Source of the DNA: Klebsiella ornithinolytica NBRC 105727 = ATCC 31898
Lineage (GTDB): Bacteria; Pseudomonadota; Gammaproteobacteria; Enterobacterales; Enterobacteriaceae
NCBI RefSeq assembly: GCF_001598295.1
Contig: NZ_BCYR01000002.1
Location: 434,001-498,000 of the forward strand
Length of the DNA: 64,000 bases
Reading direction: 5' to 3'
Below the pieces are notes generated by a model. The model saw only the letters and a program-made list of their open reading frames with translations. It had not been told where the DNA came from and made no database searches. The translations under genes were made by a program, and so were the position numbers. Of this stretch, positions 25,272 through 33,910 are shown in pieces (positions within the stretch are counted from its first letter, which is position 1; every line of letters starts with the position of its first letter).

Positions 25272-26132
25272 ATGAGTGAACCGCAGCGACTGGAACGCAT
25301 CACACTCGATAGCCGGGCGATCTCTTTTAACCGCTTGCGCTCAACCAGCGCGTCTTACTATCACTGGCACCAGTGCGTGGAATTCCTCTATATCTCCAGC
25401 GGCTATGGCATTGTGGTGGTAGATAACCAGCACTACACCGCTCGCCCGGGACGCATGTTTATTTTTCCACCGTTTCGCCTGCACAAAGTCCAGGTCGACC
25501 ACAGCGAGAAAAATCCCTACCACCGCACCACGATGCATATTGAACAGTCGGTGGTTGAAAGCATTATGCGGGGGTTTGCGCGCCATCAGGCCCAGTTTGC
25601 CGCGCTTGCCGCCAGCAATGCGCCGGCACAAATTTACGACCTCAGCGAACACGGCCCTTTCATGGAGAGAATTCTGACGCAATTTGACGGGCTGTATCAC
25701 GGCGGGCAGATCGCCACCAGCGAGGTTGCCTTTCTGGTGATGCAGATAATGGGTTTTCTCCCCGCGCTGCCCGAGCCATGTATTCCCCGGCAGCAGACGG
25801 TCGCGTCGCGGATTATGAGCTGGGTGGAGGCTCACTACGCCCACAAATTTTCGCTCGATGAACTCGCCCAGGCGCTGGGCCTGTCGCGCAGCTACACCTC
25901 GCGCATATTCCGCCAGCAAACGGGCGGCTGCATCCACGAGTATCTGCTGACGCGCCGAATAAAGCGCAGTTGCGATCTCCTGCGTAACACCACCGTCAGT
26001 ATTGATGAGATTGCGGCCGAAGTCGGGTTTAGCGAAGTCACCTACTTTATTACCTGCTTCAGGAAGATGATGGGCCAGACGCCGCTGCAGTACCGCAAGG
26101 CGAGTCTGGCCAGAAACAGCGTGCTCACGTAG
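25272..26132 (+). CDS. AraC-family regulator with cupin sensor domain
   Basis: A 286-residue regulator. An N-terminal cupin (residues about 25-100, with H-W-H-Q-C-V-E-F-L-Y-I and P-G-R-M-F-I-F-P-P) probably senses a sugar. The C-terminal AraC/XylS double helix-turn-helix has L-A-Q-A-L-G-L-S-R-S-Y-T-S-R-I-F-R-Q-Q-T-G and I-D-E-I-A-A-E-V-G-F-S-E-V-T-Y-F-I-T-C-F-R-K. GGAGGAAAA precedes the ATG. It is divergent from the DUF2264 operon across a 229-base AT-rich gap and is the obvious candidate to control it. Confidence 0.9.
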   Translation: MSEPQRLERITLDSRAISFNRLRSTSASYYHWHQCVEFLYISSGYGIVVVDNQHYTARPGRMFIFPPFRLHKVQVDHSEKNPYHRTTMHIEQSVVESIMRGFARHQAQFAALAASNAPAQIYDLSEHGPFMERILTQFDGLYHGGQIATSEVAFLVMQIMGFLPALPEPCIPRQQTVASRIMSWVEAHYAHKFSLDELAQALGLSRSYTSRIFRQQTGGCIHEYLLTRRIKRSCDLLRNTTVSIDEIAAEVGFSEVTYFITCFRKMMGQTPLQYRKASLARNSVLT

Positions 26133-26141
26133 CCCGCGGGG

Positions 26142-26918
26142 CTACTTCGAGACGTCCGCGCCGAAATACTGGCTGGAAATTCGCTGGTAGCTGCCGTCGG
26201 CGCGAATATCGGCGATGGCGGCATCGATCGCCTGGCGCAACTCCGGTTCCCCTTTGCGGATCAGCACCGCCTCCTGTTCGGCATCGGTTCTTTCCGCCAC
26301 GATTTTCACCGGCGCGTCGGGCTTGTGTTTCTTGAAATCGAGGAACGAGAGGTTGCTGTTGATGGTCGCATCCGCGCGCCCCTGTGACACCAGGGCGATT
26401 GACTGATCAAAGCCATCCGTTCCCACGACCTCCGCGCCATTTTCACGGGCAATTTGCGCGTAGTTGCTGGTTAACGTATGGGCGGACTTTTTGCCCTTCA
26501 AATCTGCAAAGGTGTGAATATCCTGATTATTGTTATTCACGATGAGTACCGCTTTCGGGGTGATATAGGGGACCGAAAAATCATATTTCGCCTGACGCTC
26601 CGGGGTGATCGAGACCTGATTAATCACTGCGTCGTAGCGGTGAGCGTCCAGCCCGGCCACCAGACCGTCCCACTTGCCCTCGACAAACTCCGCTTTCACG
26701 CCAATCCGGCGGGCAATTTCACGCGCGATGTCGACATCAAACCCCACCAGCTTGCCGGAGGTATCATGATAGGTAAAAGGCGGGAAGGTCCCTTCGGTAC
26801 CCACTTTAAATACCCCCGCTGATTTTATCTGCGCCAGGTTTTCCCCGGCACAGGCCGCGTGCGTCACGCTCAGCTGAATGGCGGTAGCCAGCAATGCGCT
26901 CATCAATACTTTCATCAT
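26142..26918 (-). CDS. Polar amino-acid ABC transporter, periplasmic binding protein
   Basis: A 258-residue SBP of family 3 with signal peptide ending A-C-A near residue 24. Motifs: F-K-V-G-T-E-G-T-F-P-P-F-T-Y, L-V-G-F-D-V-D-I-A-R-E-I-A-R-R-I-G, W-D-G-L-V-A-G-L, I-T-P-E-R-Q-A-K-Y-D-F-S-V-P-Y. It most resembles cystine-binding TcyJ/FliY-type proteins. With the ATPase and permease genes upstream it forms one uptake operon, divergent from the transsulfuration genes, so the ligand is probably cystine, cystathionine, homocystine or a related sulfur amino acid. Confidence 0.88.
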   Translation of the reverse strand: MMKVLMSALLATAIQLSVTHAACAGENLAQIKSAGVFKVGTEGTFPPFTYHDTSGKLVGFDVDIAREIARRIGVKAEFVEGKWDGLVAGLDAHRYDAVINQVSITPERQAKYDFSVPYITPKAVLIVNNNNQDIHTFADLKGKKSAHTLTSNYAQIARENGAEVVGTDGFDQSIALVSQGRADATINSNLSFLDFKKHKPDAPVKIVAERTDAEQEAVLIRKGEPELRQAIDAAIADIRADGSYQRISSQYFGADVSK

Positions 26919-26951
26919 TCACTCCTTAATCTGAATTGCCGGATTATTTTT

Positions 26952-27719
26952 TTAAATTTCCCAGGAATCGGGAAACGTCTCAGTCAGCGTGGAAATAAAA
27001 AGCTGCGTACGCGTTTTCTTTGCCCGGGTAAAAATGTCCCGCGAAGTCCCGCTCTCCACAATCTGGCCGGATTCGAGGAACACCACCTGGCTGGCAATAT
27101 TTGCCGCCAGCCGAAGATCGTGGGTCGCCATCAGCATCGTCGTTCCCTCCTGCGCCAGCTGGCGCAAAACGGCAATCACTTCCTGGGATAGCTCAGGATC
27201 CAGCGCCGAGGTCGGTTCATCGCAAAGCAGCACTTTCGGCGAGGGGGCCATCGCCCGGGCAATGGCGACCCGCTGCTGCTGGCCGCCGGAGAGCATCGCC
27301 GGCCAGGCATGGCGTTTGTGCGCCAGCCCGACTTTGGCCAGCAGCGCTTCCGCCCGCGCCCTCGCCCGCTCACGGGGCCATTTCTGCACCACCACCAGCC
27401 CCTGCATAATATTTTCCAGCACCGACAGATGCGGAAATAACTGGAAGTTCTGAAAGACCATGCCGGTTTGCTGGCAAATACGCCGAACGTCTTTTCTTTT
27501 TGGCGCCGCGGCGGGAGAAAAAATAATCTCCTCATTACCAATCGTTAATTTCCCGGCCTGCGCGATTTCCAGTAAATTAATGCAGCGTAATAATGTACTT
27601 TTGCCGCTGCCAGATGGGCCAATCAGCGCCGTCACGCTGCCCTCAGGAATCGTTAGTGAAATATCATGCAGCACCTTCTGGCGGGAGAAACTCTTTTCAA
27701 GTCCGGACAGCGTTATCAT
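26952..27719 (-). CDS. Polar amino-acid ABC transporter, ATP-binding protein
   Basis: A 255-residue ATPase with Walker A (G-P-S-G-S-G-K-S-T) near residue 34, Q-loop, signature L-S-G-G-Q-Q-Q-R near 144, Walker B (V-L-L-C-D-E-P-T-S-A-L-D) and H-loop (M-A-T-H-D-L). It has an insertion between Walker A and the Q-loop (S-P-A-A-A-P-K-R-K-D) compared with GlnQ. The start overlaps the permease gene by 23 bases. It powers uptake together with the permease and the binding protein. Confidence 0.92.
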   Translation of the reverse strand: MITLSGLEKSFSRQKVLHDISLTIPEGSVTALIGPSGSGKSTLLRCINLLEIAQAGKLTIGNEEIIFSPAAAPKRKDVRRICQQTGMVFQNFQLFPHLSVLENIMQGLVVVQKWPRERARARAEALLAKVGLAHKRHAWPAMLSGGQQQRVAIARAMAPSPKVLLCDEPTSALDPELSQEVIAVLRQLAQEGTTMLMATHDLRLAANIASQVVFLESGQIVESGTSRDIFTRAKKTRTQLFISTLTETFPDSWEI

Positions 27720-28395
27720 GATGTTCTTCCTTTACCAGCGTATTTCTTTCTAAACGTAATTCCAGCCGGGACTGTAAATATGATAAGACCGAACTAATTA
27801 ATAAATAGAGCAGAGCCGCTTCGCTATACAGAATCAGCGGCTGATAGGTGACGGCGGCAATACGCTGGGCGGCTAAAAACAGCTCCGGCACGGTAATTAC
27901 CGAGGCCAGCGAGGTATCCTTAACTAAGGAAATAAAGGTGTTCGACAGCGGCGGCACCGCCACTCTCGCCGCCTGCGGCAGAATAATATAACGCAGCGAT
28001 TGCCCCCAGCTCATGCCAATAGAATGCGCGGCCTCCCACTGCCCTTTGGCGACCGACAGCAGCGTCGCCCTGATCACCTCCGAGGTAAAGGCGCCGACGT
28101 TCAGGGTAAAGCCGATAACCGCGGCCGGAAAGGCATCAAGGGTGATCCCGACGCTGGGCAGGGCGTAAAAAATCAGAAACAGCTGCACCAGCAAAGGCGT
28201 GCCGCGGATAATCCAGACATAAAAACGCACCACGCTTTTCAACGGCGCCGGGCCATATAAACGAATCAACGCGACGATAAACCCCAGCAGCAGACCGAGG
28301 GAAAATGAAATTAACGTAATGGGGATAGTAAAAACCAGCCCGGCATAGAGCATCGGCCAAAACGAGCTTATTGCTAATGAAATAAATTCCGGCAC
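27697..28395 (-). CDS. Polar amino-acid ABC transporter, permease
   Basis: A 232-residue inner-membrane protein of the HisMQ/TcyL type, with about five helices and the EAA loop (Q-W-E-A-A-H-S-I-G-M-S-W-G-Q-S-L-R-Y-I-I-L-P-Q-A). R-G-T-P-L-L-V-Q-L is also typical. The start is GTG at 28395, supported by AAGGTGATAT immediately before it. First gene of the transporter operon. Confidence 0.92.
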   Translation of the reverse strand: MPEFISLAISSFWPMLYAGLVFTIPITLISFSLGLLLGFIVALIRLYGPAPLKSVVRFYVWIIRGTPLLVQLFLIFYALPSVGITLDAFPAAVIGFTLNVGAFTSEVIRATLLSVAKGQWEAAHSIGMSWGQSLRYIILPQAARVAVPPLSNTFISLVKDTSLASVITVPELFLAAQRIAAVTYQPLILYSEAALLYLLISSVLSYLQSRLELRLERNTLVKEEHHDNAVRT

Positions 28396-28898
28396 ATATC
28401 ACCTTTTTGCAAACCAGCACTTTTTATTACTGCCCTTTCCGGGGAGCAGCTTATTAAAAGAGCTTATCATGCAGAACATCGCCTCAGCATGTATCAATAC
28501 CGGCATTAAATAGCCGACTTTGTGCTTTGCGCGGCCCGACCGCGACTTCTTGCTGCCGCACCTGCGGCACGTCGCTGATGCTGCCGGTGAATTAGCGCAG
28601 CTGGCGAAAATAATATTAACCAGCCATAACAATGCCTGTCAGCCTATGGAATATTTTCGACAATCCTTTGCCGAAATAAAGATAAGCGCCGCCGGAAAAG
28701 CGATAATTCGGTGAAAAACACGGCAAAAAAGACCTTATCTGGAAATCAACACGCCCAGGCGGCTAACAGGCTTTCCCTCCGGACGGCTAAAAAGCATCTT
28801 ATATTCCATTTCGCTCTTAATGCCGGACAAATATTCTTTAAAATACCAATTTTGCAGACCTACCATTCAAATATCTCGATACGAATGGGCAAATAGTT
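28396..28898. promoter_or_regulatory. Divergent control region, ABC transporter / transsulfuration genes
   Basis: 503 bases with three small open frames (28399-28632 minus, 28520-28714 plus, 28711-28896 plus), none with a recognisable family or good ribosome site. The right part (28790-28890) is AT-rich and probably holds the promoter of the beta-synthase gene. The left part near 28540-28600 is GC-rich with a CGCGAC-rich inverted segment. No operator identified by eye. Confidence 0.45.
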
Positions 28899-30269
28899 AT
28901 GTCAGTCTTTCACTCCATTAGCGACCTTATTGGGCACACTCCCCTGCTTCAACTGCATAAGCTGGATACCGGCCCCTGCAGCCTGTTTTTAAAGCTGGAA
29001 AACCAGAACCCCGGCGGGTCGATCAAAGACCGCGTCGCGCTGTCGATGATCAACGAGGCGGAACGGCTGGGTAAATTAAAACCCGGCGGTACCATTATTG
29101 AAGCGACGGCGGGTAACACCGGTCTGGGACTGGCGCTTATCGCCGCACAAAAAAATTACGCCCTGACGCTGGTGGTTCCCGACAAAATGAGCCGGGAGAA
29201 AATTTTCCATCTCCGCGCCCTGGGAGCCAAAGTGCTCCTCACCCGCTCGGATGTGAATAAGGGCCACCCCGCCTATTATCAGGATTATGCGCGCCGCCTG
29301 GCGGAGGAAACCCCGGGCGCGTTCTATATTGACCAGTTCAATAACGAAGCCAACCCGCTGGCGCACGCCACCACTACCGCGCCCGAAATATACGATCAGC
29401 TGGACGGCGATATCGACGCCATCGTCGTCGGCGTCGGCTCCGGGGGAACCCTCGGCGGCCTGCAGGCCTGGTTTGCCAGACATTCACCAAAAACCCAATT
29501 TATTCTTGCTGACCCGGCGGGCTCGATCCTTGCCGACCAGGTTGAAACCGGGCGCTACGGTGAAACAGGCTCCTGGCTGGTCGAAGGGATTGGCGAAGAT
29601 TTTATCCCGCCGTTGGCCCATCTGGATGGCGTCCGAACGGCCTATCGCATCAGCGATGGCGAAGCGTTCGCCACCGCCAGACAGCTTTTACAAACCGAGG
29701 GGGTGCTTGCCGGTTCGTCAACGGGCACCTTACTGAGCGCCGCGCTGCGCTATTGCCGGGCGCAGACCAGTGCTAAACGCGTGGTCACCTTCGCCTGCGA
29801 CAGCGGCAACAAATACCTCTCCAAAATGTTTAACGACGACTGGATGCGTCAGCAGGGCCTACTGAGCCGGCCGACCCGCGGCGATTTAACCGATTTTATC
29901 GCCCTACGCCACGATGAAGGGGCTACCGTTACCGCCGCTCCGGACGACACCCTCGCCGCCATTCTCGCGCGCATGCGTCTGTATGACATTTCGCAGCTGC
30001 CGGTGCTGGAAAACGGCCGCGTCGTCGGCATCGTCGATGAGTGGGATCTGATCAGCCACGTCAAGGGCGACAGCCGACGCTTTTCACTGCCCGTTGGCGA
30101 GGCGATGACCCGCAACGTAGAAACGCTGGATAGACACGCGCCGGAAAGCGCACTGAAAGCCATTTTCGATCGCGGCCTGGTGGCCGTTATCGCTGACAAC
30201 GAACGCTTTTTGGGTCTCATCACCCGCAGCGATGTGCTGACGACCTGGCGCAACCGACTTGAACACTAA
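28899..30269 (+). CDS. mtcB: Cystathionine beta-synthase
   Basis: A 456-residue PLP enzyme that condenses serine with homocysteine to cystathionine in reverse transsulfuration. The catalytic domain spans about 1-320, with PLP lysine K43 in G-G-S-I-K-D-R, phosphate-binding G-S-G-G-T-L-G, and T-A-G-N-T-G. Two CBS motifs follow (M-R-L-Y-D-I-S-Q-L-P-V-L-E-N-G-R-V-V-G-I-V-D and I-A-D-N-E-R-F-L-G-L-I-T-R-S-D-V-L). The heme-binding N-terminal extension of mammalian enzymes is absent. The K. pneumoniae reverse pathway was described as mtcBC; symbol by that analogy. The gamma-lyase gene follows nine bases later. Confidence 0.9.
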   Translation: MSVFHSISDLIGHTPLLQLHKLDTGPCSLFLKLENQNPGGSIKDRVALSMINEAERLGKLKPGGTIIEATAGNTGLGLALIAAQKNYALTLVVPDKMSREKIFHLRALGAKVLLTRSDVNKGHPAYYQDYARRLAEETPGAFYIDQFNNEANPLAHATTTAPEIYDQLDGDIDAIVVGVGSGGTLGGLQAWFARHSPKTQFILADPAGSILADQVETGRYGETGSWLVEGIGEDFIPPLAHLDGVRTAYRISDGEAFATARQLLQTEGVLAGSSTGTLLSAALRYCRAQTSAKRVVTFACDSGNKYLSKMFNDDWMRQQGLLSRPTRGDLTDFIALRHDEGATVTAAPDDTLAAILARMRLYDISQLPVLENGRVVGIVDEWDLISHVKGDSRRFSLPVGEAMTRNVETLDRHAPESALKAIFDRGLVAVIADNERFLGLITRSDVLTTWRNRLEH

Positions 30270-30278
30270 GGATGAAAG

Positions 30279-31424
30279 ATGAAAAATTTACATACATTGA
30301 GCGTACACAGCGGCGTCTTTAACGATGGGCACGGCGCCGTTATGCCGCCGATTTACGCCACCTCCACCTTTGCCCAACCCGCGCCGGGGCAGCATACCGG
30401 CTATGAGTATTCACGCAGCGGCAACCCGACCCGCCACGCGCTGGAGACGGCGATTGCCGAGCTGGAGAGCGGCAGCCGCGGCTACGCGTTTGCTTCAGGG
30501 CTGGCAGCGATTTCCACCGTCCTTGAGCTGCTGGATAAAGACAGCCATCTGGTGGCCGTCGATGATGTCTACGGCGGGACCTGGCGCCTGCTTGAGAACG
30601 TCCGCCGTCACAGCGCGGGGCTGCGGGTAAGCTGGGTCAAACCCGACGATCTGGTCGCTCTTGAAGCCGCTATCCAGCCGGATACACGCATGATCTGGGT
30701 TGAAACCCCGACCAACCCGCTGCTGAAGCTGGCGGATCTCAGCGCTATCGCGGCGATTGCCCGTCGGCACAATATTATCAGCGTCACCGATAACACCTTT
30801 GCTTCGCCGGTCATCCACCGCCCCCTCGAGCTGGGCTTCGATATCGTGGTCCATTCGGCGACCAAATACCTGAACGGCCACTCCGACGTTGTCGCCAGGC
30901 TGGCGGTCGTCGGTGACAATCGCGAACTGGCGGAGAAGCTGGGCTATCTGCAAAATGCGCTGGGCGGCGTACTTGACCCGTTCAGCAGCTTCCTGACGCT
31001 TCGCGGTATCCGGACTCTCGCGCTGCGTATGGAACGTCACAGCAGCAATGCGCTGGCCCTCGCCGAATGGCTTGAACAGCAGCCGCAGGTGGAAAAAGTC
31101 TGGTTCCCGTGGCTGGCATCGCATCCCCATCATCAGCTGGCGCGCCGGCAGATGGCGCTGCCGGGCGGGATGATTTCAGTGGTGGTGAAAGGCGATGATA
31201 TCTATGCGCAGCAGGTCATCAGCAGGTTGAAGCTGTTTACTCTGGCAGAGAGTCTGGGGGGCGTGGAGAGCCTGGTCAGCCAACCGTTCAGCATGACCCA
31301 TGCTTCAATTCCGCTGGAACAACGGCTGGCCAATGGCATCACGCCTCAGTTGATCCGTCTCTCCGTCGGGATTGAAGATCCGCAGGATCTGATCGCCGAC
31401 TGGCAGCACGCATTACGTGACTGA
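30279..31424 (+). CDS. mtcC: Cystathionine gamma-lyase
   Basis: A 381-residue Cys/Met-metabolism PLP enzyme. PLP lysine K196 lies in V-V-H-S-A-T-K-Y-L-N-G-H-S-D. S-R-S-G-N-P-T-R and E-T-P-T-N-P are family hallmarks, and the glycine-rich S-L-G-G-V-E-S-L-V-S-Q-P region near the C-terminus is kept. Pairing with cystathionine beta-synthase indicates cleavage of cystathionine to cysteine, 2-oxobutyrate and ammonia rather than the MetB reaction, although sequence alone cannot separate them. Together the pair lets the cell grow on methionine or homocysteine as sulfur source. Confidence 0.9.
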   Translation: MKNLHTLSVHSGVFNDGHGAVMPPIYATSTFAQPAPGQHTGYEYSRSGNPTRHALETAIAELESGSRGYAFASGLAAISTVLELLDKDSHLVAVDDVYGGTWRLLENVRRHSAGLRVSWVKPDDLVALEAAIQPDTRMIWVETPTNPLLKLADLSAIAAIARRHNIISVTDNTFASPVIHRPLELGFDIVVHSATKYLNGHSDVVARLAVVGDNRELAEKLGYLQNALGGVLDPFSSFLTLRGIRTLALRMERHSSNALALAEWLEQQPQVEKVWFPWLASHPHHQLARRQMALPGGMISVVVKGDDIYAQQVISRLKLFTLAESLGGVESLVSQPFSMTHASIPLEQRLANGITPQLIRLSVGIEDPQDLIADWQHALRD

Positions 31425-31640
31425 ACAAGAAATCCGCCGCCGGAATCATGCTGGTCACGGCAGGCCAGCAGATTTTCATGGCGTAGTGTGGATTTGCCTG
31501 ATGTATGCCGATGTCTGTCAACGGTGGTTTAGGAGAAGGAACGTTTTGTGGCGCGGGTCTACGGAATCCTGACAGGCCGCACGCGGGTGCGCCAGCGTTC
31601 GCCCGAACGACCTTAAAATAGCCGGCCCGCTAACCGTCGT

Positions 31641-32531
31641 TCATAAATAGCCTTTTCCCTCTTTCAGCACATGCTCTACGAAGCGGGTCAGCTTCGGCAG
31701 CGGGCGAAGATCCTGCCGCCAGAGTAAATGTACCGGGCGCGGATGCGGGGTATAGGCCTCCAGCACGCGCACCAGTTTGCCGCTGGCCAGCGCCTCGCTC
31801 AGTAAGACCTCAGGCTGGAGCAGCAGCCCGGCGCCGGCTATCGCCGCCATGCGCAGGCCGTAACCATCATTGCAGCGCAGAATCGCATCGCGCTTCCAGC
31901 GCACCGCGTCTTGCGCCCCCGGCAATGTCCACTCATTACGCGCCGTCCACACCGTATGGGACAGGCAAAGGTGATCGACCAAATCCGCCGGTACGACTGG
32001 CGTGCCGTGACGAGCCAGGTAAGCGGGCGCGGCGCAAATCACCATCCGATATGGACAGAGATATTTCGCCACCAGATCGGTGTGGTGAATATCACCAATA
32101 CGGATCGCCAGATCGAAGCCCTCATTGACGAGATCGACCATCCGGTTAGTCAGATCCAGTTCGATGCGAACATCCGGCCACCCCTGTAAAAAGGAGGCGG
32201 TCAGCGGCGCAATCACGCAGGCGCCAAAAGAGGTCGGCGCGCTGATGCGCAGCGTCCCGGCCGGCGCCAGTCGCAATCGTTCGACCGAGCTTTCGGCAAT
32301 CGCAACCTGTTCAAGTACCCGTTTGGCCTCTTCATAATAGACGCGCCCGGCATCGGTCAGACTCTGGCGCCGGGTGTTGCGCTCAAGCAGTCGGGTGCCC
32401 AGCTCTCGCTCCGTCAGGGCGATATATTTGCCGACCATCACCGCCGACATCTCCAGCCGCGATGCCGCGTCGGTAAAACTGCCGCACTCCACCACGGCAA
32501 TAAATGTCTCCATTCCGCGTAGCTTATCCAT
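31641..32531 (-). CDS. LysR-family transcriptional regulator
   Basis: A 296-residue LysR protein of the CrgA/DsdC-like broad group. The N-terminal winged helix reads M-E-T-F-I-A-V-V-E-C-G-S-F-T-D-A-A-S-R-L and T-R-R-Q-S-L-T-D-A-G. The effector-binding domain (about 90-296) contains G-T-L-R-I-S-A-P-T-S-F-G. It is divergent from a small SDR gene across a 99-base gap and most likely controls it. The motif V-M-V-G-K-Y replaces the common S-x-V-S-R in the recognition helix region. Confidence 0.9.
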   Translation of the reverse strand: MDKLRGMETFIAVVECGSFTDAASRLEMSAVMVGKYIALTERELGTRLLERNTRRQSLTDAGRVYYEEAKRVLEQVAIAESSVERLRLAPAGTLRISAPTSFGACVIAPLTASFLQGWPDVRIELDLTNRMVDLVNEGFDLAIRIGDIHHTDLVAKYLCPYRMVICAAPAYLARHGTPVVPADLVDHLCLSHTVWTARNEWTLPGAQDAVRWKRDAILRCNDGYGLRMAAIAGAGLLLQPEVLLSEALASGKLVRVLEAYTPHPRPVHLLWRQDLRPLPKLTRFVEHVLKEGKGYL

Positions 32532-32630
32532 ATTACAAACCTCTGGTTAGTAATCATCTAACTTTTAGCCAGTTTATCCGATAACTGTTTCATTAAAGAA
32601 TAGAGGCTCACAACCGATCAGGAGTCAGCC

Positions 32631-33233
32631 ATGAAAATCGTCGTTATTGGTGCCAGCGGTACCGTCGGGCGCGCCGTCGCCGAAGAACTGAGCCGTCAAC
32701 ATCAAGTCATTCGCGTAGGTCGCACTCAGGGCGATCTTCAGGTGGATATCACCTCTCAGCCGAGCGTCGAAGCCCTGTTTGAAACTGTCGGCCGGGTCGA
32801 TGCGATTGTCTCGGCCACCGGCAATCTGTTCTTTGGCCCGCTGGCGTCCATGACGGACCGGGATTTCAACCAGGGCCTGCAGGACAAACTGCTGGGGCAA
32901 ATCCGCCTGGCGCTAACCGGGCAGCATTATCTCAATGAAGGCGGTTCGATTACGCTTATCAGCGGCATTGTGGCCCATGAACCGATTGCCCAGGGCGTCA
33001 ACGCCACAACGGTGAATGCCGGGCTGGAGGGCTTTGTCCGCGCCGCCGCCTGCGAACTACCGCGCGGGATCCGTATCAACCTGATAAGCCCCACCGTATT
33101 AACGGAGTCGCTCGCCGCGTATGACGGTTTCTTCCCCGGCTTCGCCAGCGTCCCTGCCGCCGCCGTTGCCCAGGCCTATCGCCGCAGCGTGGAAGGGATA
33201 CAGAGCGGCCGGGTGTACACCGTAGGCTACTGA
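32631..33233 (+). CDS. Short-chain dehydrogenase/reductase-like protein lacking YxxxK
   Basis: A 200-residue Rossmann protein with NAD(P) motif G-A-S-G-T-V-G near residue 7, D-I-T-S near 39 and A-T-G-N-L near 60. After the conserved serine (L-I-S-G) the positions normally holding Tyr and Lys are N and V, so the classical SDR catalytic dyad is missing. Similar short SDRs without the dyad are common in proteobacteria. Divergent from the LysR gene. The substrate is unknown, and it may act with other residues or not be an oxidoreductase. AGGAGTCAGCC precedes the ATG. Confidence 0.85.
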   Translation: MKIVVIGASGTVGRAVAEELSRQHQVIRVGRTQGDLQVDITSQPSVEALFETVGRVDAIVSATGNLFFGPLASMTDRDFNQGLQDKLLGQIRLALTGQHYLNEGGSITLISGIVAHEPIAQGVNATTVNAGLEGFVRAAACELPRGIRINLISPTVLTESLAAYDGFFPGFASVPAAAVAQAYRRSVEGIQSGRVYTVGY

Positions 33234-33910
33234 CCGCGAGAGCACCGTCAGCCTCTGCCCGGGCAGAGGCCGTCATCCCCGGTGTAATAGCCGGGGATGA
33301 CGGCCGTTTCCAGCAGCGACATTCACGACAAGATAAAGAGAAAAGAGAACACTCCGTGTTGTAAATATTGATCTACTGCACACTCCCGATAAATGCACTT
33401 CATGGTGCAGTGCTGCGCACAATATATTCCGTTTCGCCATCCTTTCAACACCTCAATCATCGCACACCATGGTGTAACAGACTGATTTACAGGGTGTAAG
33501 TGGTATTCCCGTATAAATATCATTGCTTAATATTGGCACGATCGCTTTTCCACATATTTATCAGGCCTTTCTCATTCGACGGTACAACCAATCATTCCAG
33601 GCAATGGCCACCGCCACGGAGTTTTATCTGCCTGAAAATAGCCTTCCAGCGGGTTAATTATTAAATCCCAATTAAAGCAGCATAAATCGCTAAAAAATAG
33701 ATTTGACGGTTTATTCAGCGCGTTGATTCAGGATGGCGGATGCAGGTAAAGCATTTTTTTTATATCGACGTTCGACATTTTTAATAATTTCCAAAATGAT
33801 ACGAGATTGTGACAATAGTAAACGAAATGTTATGATGAGTAGATTAGCTGTACTCCTCATTGGAATATCCATCTAACGCTGATTTAGCCCTACAGTGATG
33901 AGAGAGCACC
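33234..33910. other. Intergenic region with paired hairpins before NCS1 permease
   Basis: 677 bases without a credible gene. Right after the SDR stop lie two perfect inverted repeats back to back: GCCTCTGCCC/GGGCAGAGGC (33251-33270) and CGTCATCCCCGG/CCGGGGATGACG around TGTAATAG (33271-33302). They probably end SDR transcription, though no T-run follows closely. The remainder is AT-rich. Three short TGCAC/GTGCA-type motifs occur in 33370-33480, and the permease promoter must lie in the last 150 bases (AT-rich around 33770-33840). The 66-codon minus-strand frame at 33323-33523 has no recognisable content. Confidence 0.5.
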
